Shown: piece by piece, positions 33,993-42,709 of the stretch
Layout: each line of letters starts with the position of its first letter
Position numbering within the stretch: the first letter of the stretch is position 1
Program-made: the position numbers and the translations under genes
Notes under the pieces: generated by a model
Database searches by the model: none
Seen by the model: only the letters and a program-made list of their open reading frames with translations
Told to the model about the DNA's origin: nothing
Assembly: GCA_020849855.1 (NCBI GenBank)
Contig: JADZFO010000047.1
Span: forward strand, 20,227 to 84,226
DNA length: 64,000 nt
Direction of reading: 5' to 3'
From: a bacterium
GTDB taxonomy: Bacteria > 4484-113 > JAFGCY01

Positions 33993-34105
33993 GTGACAGC
34001 ATGACAGCAGGTGACGGCAACCCGCAAAACGCATCACACACGCGCGCGCATGCGCACACAGGCGCGCAGTTTCTATTTCTCCTGTCATTGCTGTCATGGT
34101 GTCAC
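33993..34105. repeat. Long inverted repeat enclosing an alternating purine-pyrimidine tract; candidate origin
   Basis: The left arm (33993-34015) and right arm (34084-34105) are near-perfect inverted copies of GTGACANCATGACAGCA. The left arm itself holds TGACAGCA twice in tandem (iteron-like). The 68-base interior has 26 bases of strictly alternating pyrimidine-purine (34035-34060, CA/CG/TG steps), a classic Z-DNA-forming sequence. It stands directly after the helicase gene. No protein is encoded here. Confidence 0.6.
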
Positions 34106-34131
34106 AAGAGAAGAAAAGGGAGGGAGCGAAG

Positions 34132-34353
34132 TTGAGCAAGCTGACCGAGCGGGCCAGGCTGGAACTGAAGAACCGGGATCCGCGCAAGGCTGAGGCTTAT
34201 GATGAGTGGCTGAAGACGGACCGGGTGGCCAGCGCGCGCAAGCTGGCGGCACGGCTGCTGGCCGCCGGCCTGGGCTGGGCCGTCAGCAAGACCACCATGG
34301 CCCTCTGGCTGTCTGAGTTTAGAGCCCTGGAATCCGAGATCGAGCCTAAGTAG
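34132..34353 (+). CDS. Small helical protein, possibly Mu gp27-like (DUF3486-like)
   Basis: A 73-residue protein of helices with an HTH-like end (LAARLLAAGLGWAVSKTTMALW). Its place before the terminase genes and its S.TT.. helix recall Mu gp27/DUF3486 proteins, which lie just upstream of the large terminase; the match is loose. TTG at 34132 is chosen because GGAGGGAG lies six bases upstream; ATG at 34096 would read through the inverted repeat. Confidence 0.6.
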   Translation: MSKLTERARLELKNRDPRKAEAYDEWLKTDRVASARKLAARLLAAGLGWAVSKTTMALWLSEFRALESEIEPK

Positions 34354-34364
34354 CACGTCATAGC

Positions 34365-34409
34365 GGACAATATGTCCAATTATCTGCCATAGTGTCCGAT
34401 ATACGGACA
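34365..34409. promoter_or_regulatory. Pair of related palindromes before the late region
   Basis: GGACAATATGTCC (34365-34377) and TGTCCGATATACGGACA (34393-34409) share the GGACA/TGTCC half-site in opposite orders with A/T-rich centres. They lie at the early-late boundary and fit binding sites for a dimeric regulator of the packaging/head genes. Confidence 0.5.
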
Positions 34410-34450
34410 TTCGCTACATATTACGCCGCTGAGGCTGTATAAGCTCGTGG

Positions 34451-35008
34451 ATGCAGCGCGGCGCACAGTTTGGGGATAGCCTCTTACGGCCAGTTGAGAC
34501 TGCTCCCGCCGCGCGCATCACCCAACAGTCAACACAGCCCCAGGTGACGCCCAGCCACTATGCGGGTGAATCCCGGGTGAAAAATCGGCCGCTTTGCGCT
34601 GCGAGCGCTGCCAATGTTGGTCCGGCAACGCTATCCCCTGCCAGCCGCGGACAGTTGAGCCAGCGACGGCAAGAGGCTCTCCCTGGCAGGGAGGCAACCC
34701 AGAGGACGGGTCATCCAGCTCCGGCAACGTCGCTGTTAGCCGGAGCTGGCTCTGCCCATTCCAACCCTCGAACCCTAGAGTCGGAGGCGCGCGATGCTGC
34801 TCACCTGAGCAAGCGGCCCGGCGCGGCGGTACCTAACAGCCCGGCAACCCCCGCCGGCAGCACGAATCATTCCAGCCGCCGCGCCGGCAACCGCAGCGCC
34901 TCCCTGGCGCTGTTTACGACCATCGGTATCTCAGCCTTCCTCCTCGGGGCGGGCCGGCTTGCACCAGGGCCGGCCGCCCACTTCGCTGCGGCGCAGAGGG
35001 CCTCATGA
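34451..35008 (+). CDS. Doubtful reading frame over a structured, low-complexity region
   Basis: A 185-residue Ser/Ala/Pro-rich frame with a hydrophobic stretch near the end (SLALFTTIGISAFLLGAG) and an ATGA overlap with the next gene, which argues that at least its 3' part is translated. Against it: biased composition, poor start signals and no motif. The DNA instead carries strong hairpins, such as the perfect 11-bp stem CCAGCTCCGGC (34715-34725) with its complement at 34739-34749, a TCCCTGGCAGGGA palindrome (34679-34691), and four copies of CCGGCAAC (34622, 34721, 34841, 34884). A structured RNA is an alternative. Confidence 0.3.
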   Translation: MQRGAQFGDSLLRPVETAPAARITQQSTQPQVTPSHYAGESRVKNRPLCAASAANVGPATLSPASRGQLSQRRQEALPGREATQRTGHPAPATSLLAGAGSAHSNPRTLESEARDAAHLSKRPGAAVPNSPATPAGSTNHSSRRAGNRSASLALFTTIGISAFLLGAGRLAPGPAAHFAAAQRAS

Positions 35009-35922
35009 GCGCGCTGCGCAAAGACAACCCGGTAGCCCAGCTTCAACTGCCTCCGCTGAGTGTGGCCAAGCGTTTCCTTGAACCTGAGCAGTACTCGCTA
35101 CTGGAGAAGATCGTCTCACTGCGCGAGATGGAGGCCGACTGGAGCGTGGTGGCGGACGTTACCGGCCTTTGCGGTACAAAGTCCGACCCGTTTGAGAAGC
35201 TGCGCCCCTTCCTTTGGCTGCTCGTCGCGGTCCGCGCCATCGCGCTGTGCGAGACATGGACCGAGATCGGCAAGCACATCTGGATCCGCGGCGGCATCGC
35301 CCCCAGCACAATCCTCAATAAGCGCCGCTCGGCCAAGCTGCCCAATGGTCTCACCCTCGAGCAGTTCCTAGACGAATACCGCCAGGCCTGGGAGCGCGCT
35401 CAGCGCGACCTGCTGGCCCACTATGCCGAGGAGGATAACCGGCGCCTGCGTGAGTACTGGCGCGCCAGTTTGGAGCGCAGCCGCGGCTATCTCGACGACT
35501 ACGACGCAGACCGCCTGGACGCGCGCGGCCTAATTTGCATGACCAGCCCCGGCGACCCCTCGGCGCCGCAGCCCACCTTGGACCTGACAGACGACGAGGG
35601 CCGGCCAATGCCGGTGCCTGACAAACTGAAAACCGTCAAGAACCGGGTCGAGCTTAGCGAGATGCTGGCGCGCACGAAGCGTCACCACGATGCGGCGGCC
35701 GACGCGGCCACCAAGAACCTTCGCCTGCTCAACCAACAGAGCACGGAGAACGTGGCCGAAGTCGAAACGGAAGGCATAAGCGGCCTGAGCGAAGAGCAGC
35801 TGCTCGAACGCGAGGCCCGGGCTGCCGCGGCGATCGCTGAGGCTGAACGCGAACTGGCACTGATCCCAACCGGACCGTCCGAGTCCGACAGCGACGATTC
35901 GAAATCCGGGGAGGGCGGCTGA
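35005..35922 (+). CDS. Putative small terminase subunit
   Basis: A 305-residue helical protein directly upstream of and overlapping the large terminase gene. The N-terminal ~130 residues are helical and could contain a DNA-binding unit (WTEIGKHIWIRGGIAPSTIL); a central charged helix (YRQAWERAQRDLLAHYAEED) could mediate ring assembly; the acidic Ser/Asp tail is typical of packaging subunits. The assignment rests on position and shape, not a family motif. Confidence 0.6.
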   Translation: MSALRKDNPVAQLQLPPLSVAKRFLEPEQYSLLEKIVSLREMEADWSVVADVTGLCGTKSDPFEKLRPFLWLLVAVRAIALCETWTEIGKHIWIRGGIAPSTILNKRRSAKLPNGLTLEQFLDEYRQAWERAQRDLLAHYAEEDNRRLREYWRASLERSRGYLDDYDADRLDARGLICMTSPGDPSAPQPTLDLTDDEGRPMPVPDKLKTVKNRVELSEMLARTKRHHDAAADAATKNLRLLNQQSTENVAEVETEGISGLSEEQLLEREARAAAAIAEAERELALIPTGPSESDSDDSKSGEGG

Positions 35923-37751
35923 TGTGCTCCTGCCCGCCCTGCAAGCCCGTGAATACCTGGCCCAGTTTCCTGCTCGGCCTGACCTGCGGGCTGCTGCTGG
36001 CGCTGATCTTCTGGCTCGGAGCCGGCATGCCTAGTGCTGTCGACAGCAGCCGCGCCGAGCGGCGCAGAATTGAGCTGCTGGCCCGCAAGGTAGCGGCCAG
36101 GGAAGAACAGGCAGCGATGGCGGCCGAGCGGCTGAGACGCGCCAAGGAAGCCGAGTACCTCCGCAACATCGAGCACTACTGCATCGACCCCGACACGGGG
36201 GTCGAGAACGCATACATGCGCTACCTGCTGACCGACTGGCAGCACCGCATGACCCATCAGGACGGCCCGCTTAAGGGCCAGTTCTGCCCGCCTGTGCGGA
36301 TCCACTACCGCATGGGCGAATCCCTGCTGGCCGGCATCCGCGGGGATGAGCTGCTGAGCCTGACTATGGTCGAGGTCTTCCGCGGCAGCGCCAAGACGAC
36401 TGACATCGTCGAGGCCGGCGCCCCGATGGCCATCGCCGAAGGCCGGATGAACGTGGTGATCGTCGCGGTCAACGCTGAAGAGGCGAAGAACCGCATCCAG
36501 GCCATCACTCACGAGCTACTCAATAACACTGAGCTGCTGCAGCGTTATCCACTCCTGACCCCGGCCAAGGACGACAAGGGCCAATGGGTCTCCTATACCG
36601 ATACCCAGATCGTCTTCGCCAACGGTGCGCGACTTCGCGCCGTCCCCTTTGGAGCAAGCCTGCGAGGACTGCTCTGGAACGGCAAGCGCCCCGACTTCAT
36701 GATCTTTGACGACGTCGAGACCGAGAAGCTGCAGACCAGCGAGGTCGAGATGAAGAAGGCCAAGAAGTGGGTCACTGGAGCGATCGTCGGCGCCATGAGC
36801 GCTTACGGCGCGATCTACTGGCTGTTCACCCCGCTGAGCCCTAATTGCCTGAGCTACTGGCTGATGGCGGACCAGCCCGTGCACCACATCAGGCAGGAGT
36901 TCTACGACTCGCGCTGCCGGCACTGCGGCACCGAGCGCAGCGCCGCAGAGATGCAGCCCGACCCGCCTATGCCCTGCAGCGTCTGCGAAGCCGAGGCCAG
37001 CCCCCACTGGGCCGAAGCCTGGCCCCCGGAGCGCATCAAGATCGTGCGTATCCGAATGAAGGGCAAGTGGACGCAGGAGATGCGCCTCGTACCGCTGCCC
37101 GACGAACAGGCGGCCTTCAGCCCGAGCGACTTCGACGACCACAGCTTCAACCCGCTGCTGCTTCGCGGTCTGGGCGGCCCTGGCCCCGAATACCACGGCA
37201 TCCCGCTAAGTGTCTTCAGCTGGTGGGACAGCGCCGCCAGCCTCGCCGAGACCGCTGCGCGCACTGCGATCGTCACCGTGGCCAAGCTGCCCGGTGACCC
37301 GCCGCGCTTCCTGGTGCTTGACGTTCGCGCTGGCCACTGGCGGCAGGACAAGCAGGTCGAGCACCTCTGCGATGTGTATCGCATGTACCGGCCACTGATC
37401 ATCGGCGGCCAGAACACCGTGCTGGAGAAGGTCATCGGCCCTGACGCGCTGCGCCGCTTTGGCCTGCCTCTGATGGGCTATCAGCAGAGCAACGAAAAGA
37501 ACGTCAAGGATGCCCGCATCCGCAGCCTGAGCCTGTTTACGGCCGCTGGCCAGGTGCTGTTCGACCACACGCAGGAAGCCCAGATCGAGCAGTTGCGGGC
37601 AGAGCTGGTGGCCTACCCCTTCCACAACACGAATGACACCCTGGATTCGCTCGAGGGCGCGATCAAGCTGGCCCTCAGCGGGCCCGACGTGGATGACAAG
37701 CCCAAGCTCAGCGGCATCAAGCGCGAGACCTCGCGCATGGGGGCCTGGTAA
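35922..37751 (+). CDS. terL: Terminase large subunit with N-terminal hydrophobic helix
   Basis: A 609-residue packaging motor. The ATPase has Walker A FRGSAKTT (153-160) and Walker B DFMIFDDVE; the C-terminal RNase H-like nuclease includes SWWDSA and LVLDVRAGHW. Unusual features are a hydrophobic helix at ~15-35 (SFLLGLTCGLLLALIFWLGA) and a zinc-ribbon insertion (CRHCGTE...CSVCEAE) between the two domains. The ATG at 35922 overlaps the previous stop with GGAGGG upstream, but an internal ATG at 36027 also has GGAG, so a form lacking the helix may be made. The order terminase, DUF935 portal, MuF follows Mu-type heads. Confidence 0.93.
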   Translation: MCSCPPCKPVNTWPSFLLGLTCGLLLALIFWLGAGMPSAVDSSRAERRRIELLARKVAAREEQAAMAAERLRRAKEAEYLRNIEHYCIDPDTGVENAYMRYLLTDWQHRMTHQDGPLKGQFCPPVRIHYRMGESLLAGIRGDELLSLTMVEVFRGSAKTTDIVEAGAPMAIAEGRMNVVIVAVNAEEAKNRIQAITHELLNNTELLQRYPLLTPAKDDKGQWVSYTDTQIVFANGARLRAVPFGASLRGLLWNGKRPDFMIFDDVETEKLQTSEVEMKKAKKWVTGAIVGAMSAYGAIYWLFTPLSPNCLSYWLMADQPVHHIRQEFYDSRCRHCGTERSAAEMQPDPPMPCSVCEAEASPHWAEAWPPERIKIVRIRMKGKWTQEMRLVPLPDEQAAFSPSDFDDHSFNPLLLRGLGGPGPEYHGIPLSVFSWWDSAASLAETAARTAIVTVAKLPGDPPRFLVLDVRAGHWRQDKQVEHLCDVYRMYRPLIIGGQNTVLEKVIGPDALRRFGLPLMGYQQSNEKNVKDARIRSLSLFTAAGQVLFDHTQEAQIEQLRAELVAYPFHNTNDTLDSLEGAIKLALSGPDVDDKPKLSGIKRETSRMGAW

Positions 37752-40546
37752 TGGCCAAGATCCGCGCCGAGGAGAAGCGCAGGCAGGCCAAGGCAGCCCG
37801 CAGCGGCAAGCTCAGCAAAGCCGAGCGCCGCGCCCTGGCCGATCTGGGTATCTCCGCCCCTCAGCTGGCCGGCTTGCGCCAGCAAGAGCAAAGCGCGAAG
37901 GTGCTGGCCGCCCGCGCAGCTGACCCCGGCGACCCGCAGCACAGCGCCCGCCCGCGACGCGGCGGCGTGGTAGCGCCCGAAACAAGCGACACCTACAAAC
38001 TCGGCCGGGACTTCCTCGGCGTGCTGAGCAACCCCGACCCGCGTATCGCGGACCCCGACACCCAGGCCCGAGACAAGCGCAGCTACACAGGTCCATATAC
38101 CCAGTACGAAGAGCAGCTGGACAAGGACGCGCACCTGGCTGCCTGCTGGGCCCAGCGCATTCTGACCCTGATGGGGAAGGACCGCAACTACCAGCCCGCC
38201 GACGAAAGCGCGCTGGCGCTGGACCTGGCTGGCTTTGCCGAAGCCGCGCTGGAAACCCGCCGCGGCTGGCGCGACGCGCTGCTGCACTGGGCGATGGGCC
38301 GCTACTACGGATTTGCCGTGGCTGAGCACCCCTGGCCCCAGGGCCTGACCACCGAAACCCTGCGTTACAGCCGCCGCATTGAAGGCGACAAGCGCAGCCT
38401 CAGCGAGAGCGCCCAGCGCGAAGTCCTGCTGCCAGAGTACTTTGAGGGCCGCCACCCGCGGCGTTTCCGCTTCGGCACGGAACGCGAACTTCGTGTTTTG
38501 ACCAAGAACGACATGGTCAAGGGCGAGGAAGTGCCCCGGTTCCAATTCACGGTGCACAGCCCGGACCCGCGTTTCGGCACTCCCTACGGCGCCGGCCTGG
38601 CCCGTAACAGCTGGTGGTGGAGCAAGTTCAAGAGCGATGGCCTGAAATGGCTGCTGGTCTTCGCCGAGAAATACGCCAGCCCGACCGTCATCGGTACCTA
38701 CCCCAAAGGTTCGACACCTGCCGAGCGCCTGGCGGTGGAGCGCGTCACGCAAAGCCTCGCCCAGGAGACCGGGCTGGCCGTGCCGGAAGGCACGTTGATT
38801 ACCCTCCTGGAGATGGCCAACAAGGCCGGTACAGCCGGTGCTTACGAGCTGATCTGCGACTACTGCGACCGGCAGATCACAAAGCTAGTGCTGGGCCAGA
38901 CCCTGACACTCGAGCAGGGCGCGACAGGCGCGCGGGCGATGGCCGAGGTGCACCAGCAGATCTTCAACGACATCATCCGTGCCGACGCCGAGGCCCTGGC
39001 CGACACGATCAACCGGGAAATCATCCCGATGCTAGTCGAGATCAACTTCGGCGCCCAGGTACTAAGCCTCTGCCCAAAGATGGTCTTCGTGGTCGACAAG
39101 GCCGATGTGAAGTCAGCCGTCGAGAAGTTCACGAAGTTGAAGGGCGCTTTCCCGGAGCTCGAATTCAGCCTCAGTCAGGTCCGCCGGGAATGCCTCCTCG
39201 ACATCCCAAAAGACGACGAGGACACACTTACCGGCCCGCCTCCTCAGCCGCTCGGCCCGGACGGTAAGCCGCTCCCGCCAGGTGGCCCCTCCGGCGGAGA
39301 TTCGGCTAACAAGGATAACAACAATAAGCAAGGCTCCGATGAAAAGGGAGGCAGCAAAGCGGCTGCCTCCCTCGGTGCCAGCGAGGCCAGTGCGCGATCG
39401 ATAGCTGCTGCAGCGCCTGTCGTGATCCACATTCACTCGGCAGCTGAGCAGATACCAAACGAGGATCTCCGGAAACTGCTGGCGGATGCCATTACTGCCG
39501 CCGCCGTCATCACTGGCGACATCCCGGATATCGTGCGCAGTGCCCTGATCGCCTTCGTGATCAAGCTGCATGGCGAAGACTGGAAAGACCAGCCCGTTTC
39601 GCCCGAACTGCTGGCCTTCGCACAAAACTACACCCTGCCTGAAGATATCTCTGCGGCCCTGGTTGATGCCCTTAACGACGAGATGCTCATTTCGAGCGTT
39701 CTCGGCACTGGCACACTGGCGGACGCGATGAAGGCCGCGGGCCTCGAGCTGCCTATTCCAGATGGCAACCTCAGGCCGTTGCCGGCAGCCAAGAACCCCT
39801 TATGGGAAGAGCTGACAGGCGAAGAGCGGTTTATCCCCCGCCGCGCACTGTATGCCTTCCAGCAGCGGGCCGCGACAATAGTGGAGCATGAAGAGTTCTA
39901 CCTGACCGACTCCCTCTGCCGCCGCAGCTCCCTCACCGCCTGGCGCATCAACGGCGAGGACATTCGGGGTCAGCTCATGGGCCTGCTCGAAGACGCTTTG
40001 CGAGAGGGCCACAGCGAGCAGACCTTCATTGACAGGGTCTATGCGAACCTGAGCCTGCGCTACAAAGACAACGGGGAAGAGCTAAAGGCTTGGCACCTGC
40101 GGACGATCTATCGCACGAACCTCGCCACTGCCCACAACGACGGCAGGATGGACGGCCTGTGGGCCAGCCGCGCGATCCTCGATCACATCCGTTTCATCAA
40201 CCCGGATCCGCAGTTCCCAACCTGCGTGTCCATGGCGGGCAAGGTTTGGCGCACTGAGGATCCGGTCTGGAGAAGCTATCTGCCTCCGCTGCACTTCAAC
40301 TGCGGCAGCAGCATTGCAGCAATGCACGGCAGCAATGGCGAAACGGTCCAGCAGGGCGCACCTCTCGACGAGACCGGCAGGCCCCACCTGCCTGAAGTCT
40401 ACCCCGGGCCTTTCAACCCCAACACCGGCCACCGTGAAGGCGTGGGCGCACCTTTCGGCGCCTGGGCTCCGCCGCGGGAACGCCTGGAGCACGTGCGAAG
40501 CGAACTCACCAACCTGCGCCAGGAGGCTCCTGATGCCGAGCTCTAA
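37751..40546 (+). CDS. DUF935 (Mu gp29-like) portal fused to MuF-type head protein
   Basis: A 931-residue fusion. Residues ~90-480 match Mu gp29/DUF935 portals (TLMGKDRNYQPADESALALD; FGTPYGAGLARNSWWWSKFK; YLAS-type YASPTVIGTYPKG). After an acidic linker, residues ~760-920 match MuF/SPP1-gp7 head morphogenesis proteins (HLRTIYRTNLATAHNDGRMD ... CVSMAGKVW). In Mu these are two proteins (gp29 and gp30). One base overlaps the terminase gene. The portal forms the DNA entry ring; MuF proteins sit at or near it. Confidence 0.9.
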   Translation: MAKIRAEEKRRQAKAARSGKLSKAERRALADLGISAPQLAGLRQQEQSAKVLAARAADPGDPQHSARPRRGGVVAPETSDTYKLGRDFLGVLSNPDPRIADPDTQARDKRSYTGPYTQYEEQLDKDAHLAACWAQRILTLMGKDRNYQPADESALALDLAGFAEAALETRRGWRDALLHWAMGRYYGFAVAEHPWPQGLTTETLRYSRRIEGDKRSLSESAQREVLLPEYFEGRHPRRFRFGTERELRVLTKNDMVKGEEVPRFQFTVHSPDPRFGTPYGAGLARNSWWWSKFKSDGLKWLLVFAEKYASPTVIGTYPKGSTPAERLAVERVTQSLAQETGLAVPEGTLITLLEMANKAGTAGAYELICDYCDRQITKLVLGQTLTLEQGATGARAMAEVHQQIFNDIIRADAEALADTINREIIPMLVEINFGAQVLSLCPKMVFVVDKADVKSAVEKFTKLKGAFPELEFSLSQVRRECLLDIPKDDEDTLTGPPPQPLGPDGKPLPPGGPSGGDSANKDNNNKQGSDEKGGSKAAASLGASEASARSIAAAAPVVIHIHSAAEQIPNEDLRKLLADAITAAAVITGDIPDIVRSALIAFVIKLHGEDWKDQPVSPELLAFAQNYTLPEDISAALVDALNDEMLISSVLGTGTLADAMKAAGLELPIPDGNLRPLPAAKNPLWEELTGEERFIPRRALYAFQQRAATIVEHEEFYLTDSLCRRSSLTAWRINGEDIRGQLMGLLEDALREGHSEQTFIDRVYANLSLRYKDNGEELKAWHLRTIYRTNLATAHNDGRMDGLWASRAILDHIRFINPDPQFPTCVSMAGKVWRTEDPVWRSYLPPLHFNCGSSIAAMHGSNGETVQQGAPLDETGRPHLPEVYPGPFNPNTGHREGVGAPFGAWAPPRERLEHVRSELTNLRQEAPDAEL

Positions 40547-41891
40547 CACCTACCCGATCAACCCGGATCTGCCGCAGTACCTCGACGTTCCGATCATGCA
40601 CGAGGGCGAAATCAGCCCCTGTGGCGTCGGCGGTGCGCTCTACCCCGTCACCTTCGCCCGCCTGGAGGCATACGCGAAGAGCTGCGACCCGGTGCACTGG
40701 CCCGCCGCGAGTCTGAACTTTGACCATGAAGGCCAGTGGTGGGGCGGCCCCGCCTACGGTGTCATCGCCGGCCTGCGGGCCGAAAAGGTGGCTGGCCGCG
40801 GCCTGCTGCTGGCCCATATCGCCAATGTGCCTTACTGGGTCGGCGACATGATCGACGGTGGTCAGTACCCGTACCGCTCCCCGGAGTTCATCGACGCTCC
40901 CTTCCTCGCAGAGCTATGGGACATGAAGGTCGAGAGGCTGCGCTACTACGGCGTGGAAGACTACTACGTCACTGCGCTGGCGCTGATGGGCCAATACCTG
41001 CCGGCCTTCCCGCATCTCGGCCCGATGCCCGCGCGCTACCAGCCGCCGGCCGACGAGAAGCCCGAGGCGGAGCCTATTGAAATCGTAATCCTGCCCCTCG
41101 CCGCCACTGCTGCTCAGGTTGAGCACCGACGCATCGCGGCGTTTGAATTCAACCCCTCGAAGGAGGCGCTTATGGGCGACACTGCCCAGGACAAAACGCG
41201 GCAGGGCGGAAGCCCGCCCGTTAACACAGCGGCGCAGACGACCACTGCGCCTGCCACCCCGCAGGATAGCGGAGACATCATCAAGGCCGCGGCGCAGCAG
41301 CTCGGCCGTAGCGAGGCCGAGGTGAGCCGTGCCTTCGAACTGCTCAAGGCTGGCAGCCACACCCTCGTCGAAACGGGCCCGGTGGATTCTGAAGCCACCG
41401 CCCACCCCAAGCTGACTGCCGCACTTGACCGCATCAAGGAATTGGAAGCCCGGGACCGTGAACGCGGCGCTGATGCCGAATTCCAGACCCTTTGCGCCGA
41501 GCTGTCGCTGCTGCCGGCAGAGAAGCCCCTGGTAGAGCTCATCGTCAAGGCCTGCCGTGCGAGCGAAGACCTCAGCGCGCTTCGCTTCATGATCAGCGCC
41601 AGAGACGACAAGGGCCAGGATACGCCGCGGGAGACCGACATGGTCGGCCTGCTGAAGCAGCTGTTGGCCACCCGCGAGCGCCCCAGGGGCGGTGTGGTCA
41701 CGGCGTCCCACGAAGACCACGTGCCTGGCAGCCAGGCGCAGCACAGCACTGCGAAACTCAGCAACGACGACAAGGTCGCAGCCAAGGCCCTCGGCTACAC
41801 CGAAGAGGAGTTCGCGCGCTTCAAGGCAACCAAGGAAATCCCGGCGCGCCTGCGTCCGGACGGCGGCAAGAGCCAGGAGGACAAGGGCTAA
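40533..41891 (+). CDS. Mu I-like capsid maturation protease with scaffold region
   Basis: A 452-residue head protein. The N-terminal ~200 residues fit phage I-like proteases (LNFDHEGQWWGGPAYGVIAG; PYRSPEFID); the C-terminal ~240 residues are helical, Gln/Ala/Lys-rich scaffold. AGGAGG lies six bases before the ATG, which overlaps the end of the portal gene. As in Mu, where Z is nested in I, a second start inside the gene yields the scaffold alone. Confidence 0.88.
   Translation: MPSSNTYPINPDLPQYLDVPIMHEGEISPCGVGGALYPVTFARLEAYAKSCDPVHWPAASLNFDHEGQWWGGPAYGVIAGLRAEKVAGRGLLLAHIANVPYWVGDMIDGGQYPYRSPEFIDAPFLAELWDMKVERLRYYGVEDYYVTALALMGQYLPAFPHLGPMPARYQPPADEKPEAEPIEIVILPLAATAAQVEHRRIAAFEFNPSKEALMGDTAQDKTRQGGSPPVNTAAQTTTAPATPQDSGDIIKAAAQQLGRSEAEVSRAFELLKAGSHTLVETGPVDSEATAHPKLTAALDRIKELEARDRERGADAEFQTLCAELSLLPAEKPLVELIVKACRASEDLSALRFMISARDDKGQDTPRETDMVGLLKQLLATRERPRGGVVTASHEDHVPGSQAQHSTAKLSNDDKVAAKALGYTEEEFARFKATKEIPARLRPDGGKSQEDKG
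41172..41891 (+). CDS. Nested scaffold protein (Mu Z-like), in-frame internal start
   Basis: An in-frame ATG at 41172 is preceded by GAAGGAGG with five-base spacing and opens a 239-residue product beginning MGDTAQDKTRQGG. It contains the coiled-coil scaffold (ALDRIKELEARDRERG) and a C-terminal charged region but none of the protease part. Overlapping protease/scaffold pairs from one frame are established for Mu I/Z, so this second product is expected. Confidence 0.75.
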   Translation: MGDTAQDKTRQGGSPPVNTAAQTTTAPATPQDSGDIIKAAAQQLGRSEAEVSRAFELLKAGSHTLVETGPVDSEATAHPKLTAALDRIKELEARDRERGADAEFQTLCAELSLLPAEKPLVELIVKACRASEDLSALRFMISARDDKGQDTPRETDMVGLLKQLLATRERPRGGVVTASHEDHVPGSQAQHSTAKLSNDDKVAAKALGYTEEEFARFKATKEIPARLRPDGGKSQEDKG

Positions 41892-42668
41892 ATGACTTCG
41901 CTCGCAGCTAACTTCAACCGCAAGTGGTATGGCGAAGGTCCGCGCAACTTCGTCGAGCACGGCGTCGATGCCGGCGACAACCTCCTGCAGGGCGCGCTGG
42001 TCGAGTATGACTCGGACGGCTACCTGATCGAAGCCACCGGCGCTTTCGGCAACGTCTTCGCCGGCGTCAAGGTTCCCGAGCGCGACGGCACCCTCAATGC
42101 CGACAACAGCGGCGGTGCCGATGGCGCAATCAACGCGCGCCTGGCCACTGAAGGTGTCGCCCTCTGGGACAAGACCGGCAGCTTCACCCAGGCCGATATT
42201 GGCATCAAGCTGAAGGCCGCTGATGACAACACCGTGGAAAAGAACCTGGCCACGGTTGACACCAACCTGTCGAACGCCACCCAGAATGACCTGACTTTCA
42301 CAGCCTCGAAGCTCTTCAGCGGTGAGATCGGCAACCAGATCAGCGTCAAGTACGTGGATCCAGGTGGAACCTCGGCCACCGAAGGTGTCGTGGTCGAAGG
42401 CTTCACGATCATCGTGAACCTTGGCCGCGCCGCCAGCGCCGTCAACAGCACCGGCACGAGCGTCAAGGCGGCCATTGAGGCCCACGCCCTGGCCAGCAAG
42501 ATGGTCAGCGTCGCGCTGAAGACCGGTAATGACGGCTCGGGCCTCGTGGCCGCAATGGCCGCGATCAACCTCAGCGGCGCCGGCCCGACCTGCGGCGTGC
42601 TTGAGGAGATCGTCGGTACCAAGCTCAAGGTCAACCACACCGGCTTCGCCGGCCGCCGCGCGGCTTAA
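41892..42668 (+). CDS. Putative head decoration protein
   Basis: A 258-residue protein with an N-terminal DUF2190-like segment (VDAGDNLLQGALVEYDSDGY; FGNVFAGVKV) typical of capsid decoration proteins, and an inserted beta domain (~110-225, Thr/Val/Gly-rich). It lies between the scaffold and the major capsid genes, the usual place. Start follows directly on the previous stop. Confidence 0.7.
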   Translation: MTSLAANFNRKWYGEGPRNFVEHGVDAGDNLLQGALVEYDSDGYLIEATGAFGNVFAGVKVPERDGTLNADNSGGADGAINARLATEGVALWDKTGSFTQADIGIKLKAADDNTVEKNLATVDTNLSNATQNDLTFTASKLFSGEIGNQISVKYVDPGGTSATEGVVVEGFTIIVNLGRAASAVNSTGTSVKAAIEAHALASKMVSVALKTGNDGSGLVAAMAAINLSGAGPTCGVLEEIVGTKLKVNHTGFAGRRAA

Positions 42669-42709
42669 CGGCGCCCCGGAACACCAGGCAACTCAAGGAG
42701 TAACAGCAC

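Noticed and set aside
34594-34836. Cys-containing frame (RCERCQCW) considered as an HNH endonuclease before the terminase
   Set aside because: Only one Cys pair and no HNH core (no DHI or N/H motifs) in any frame of this region.
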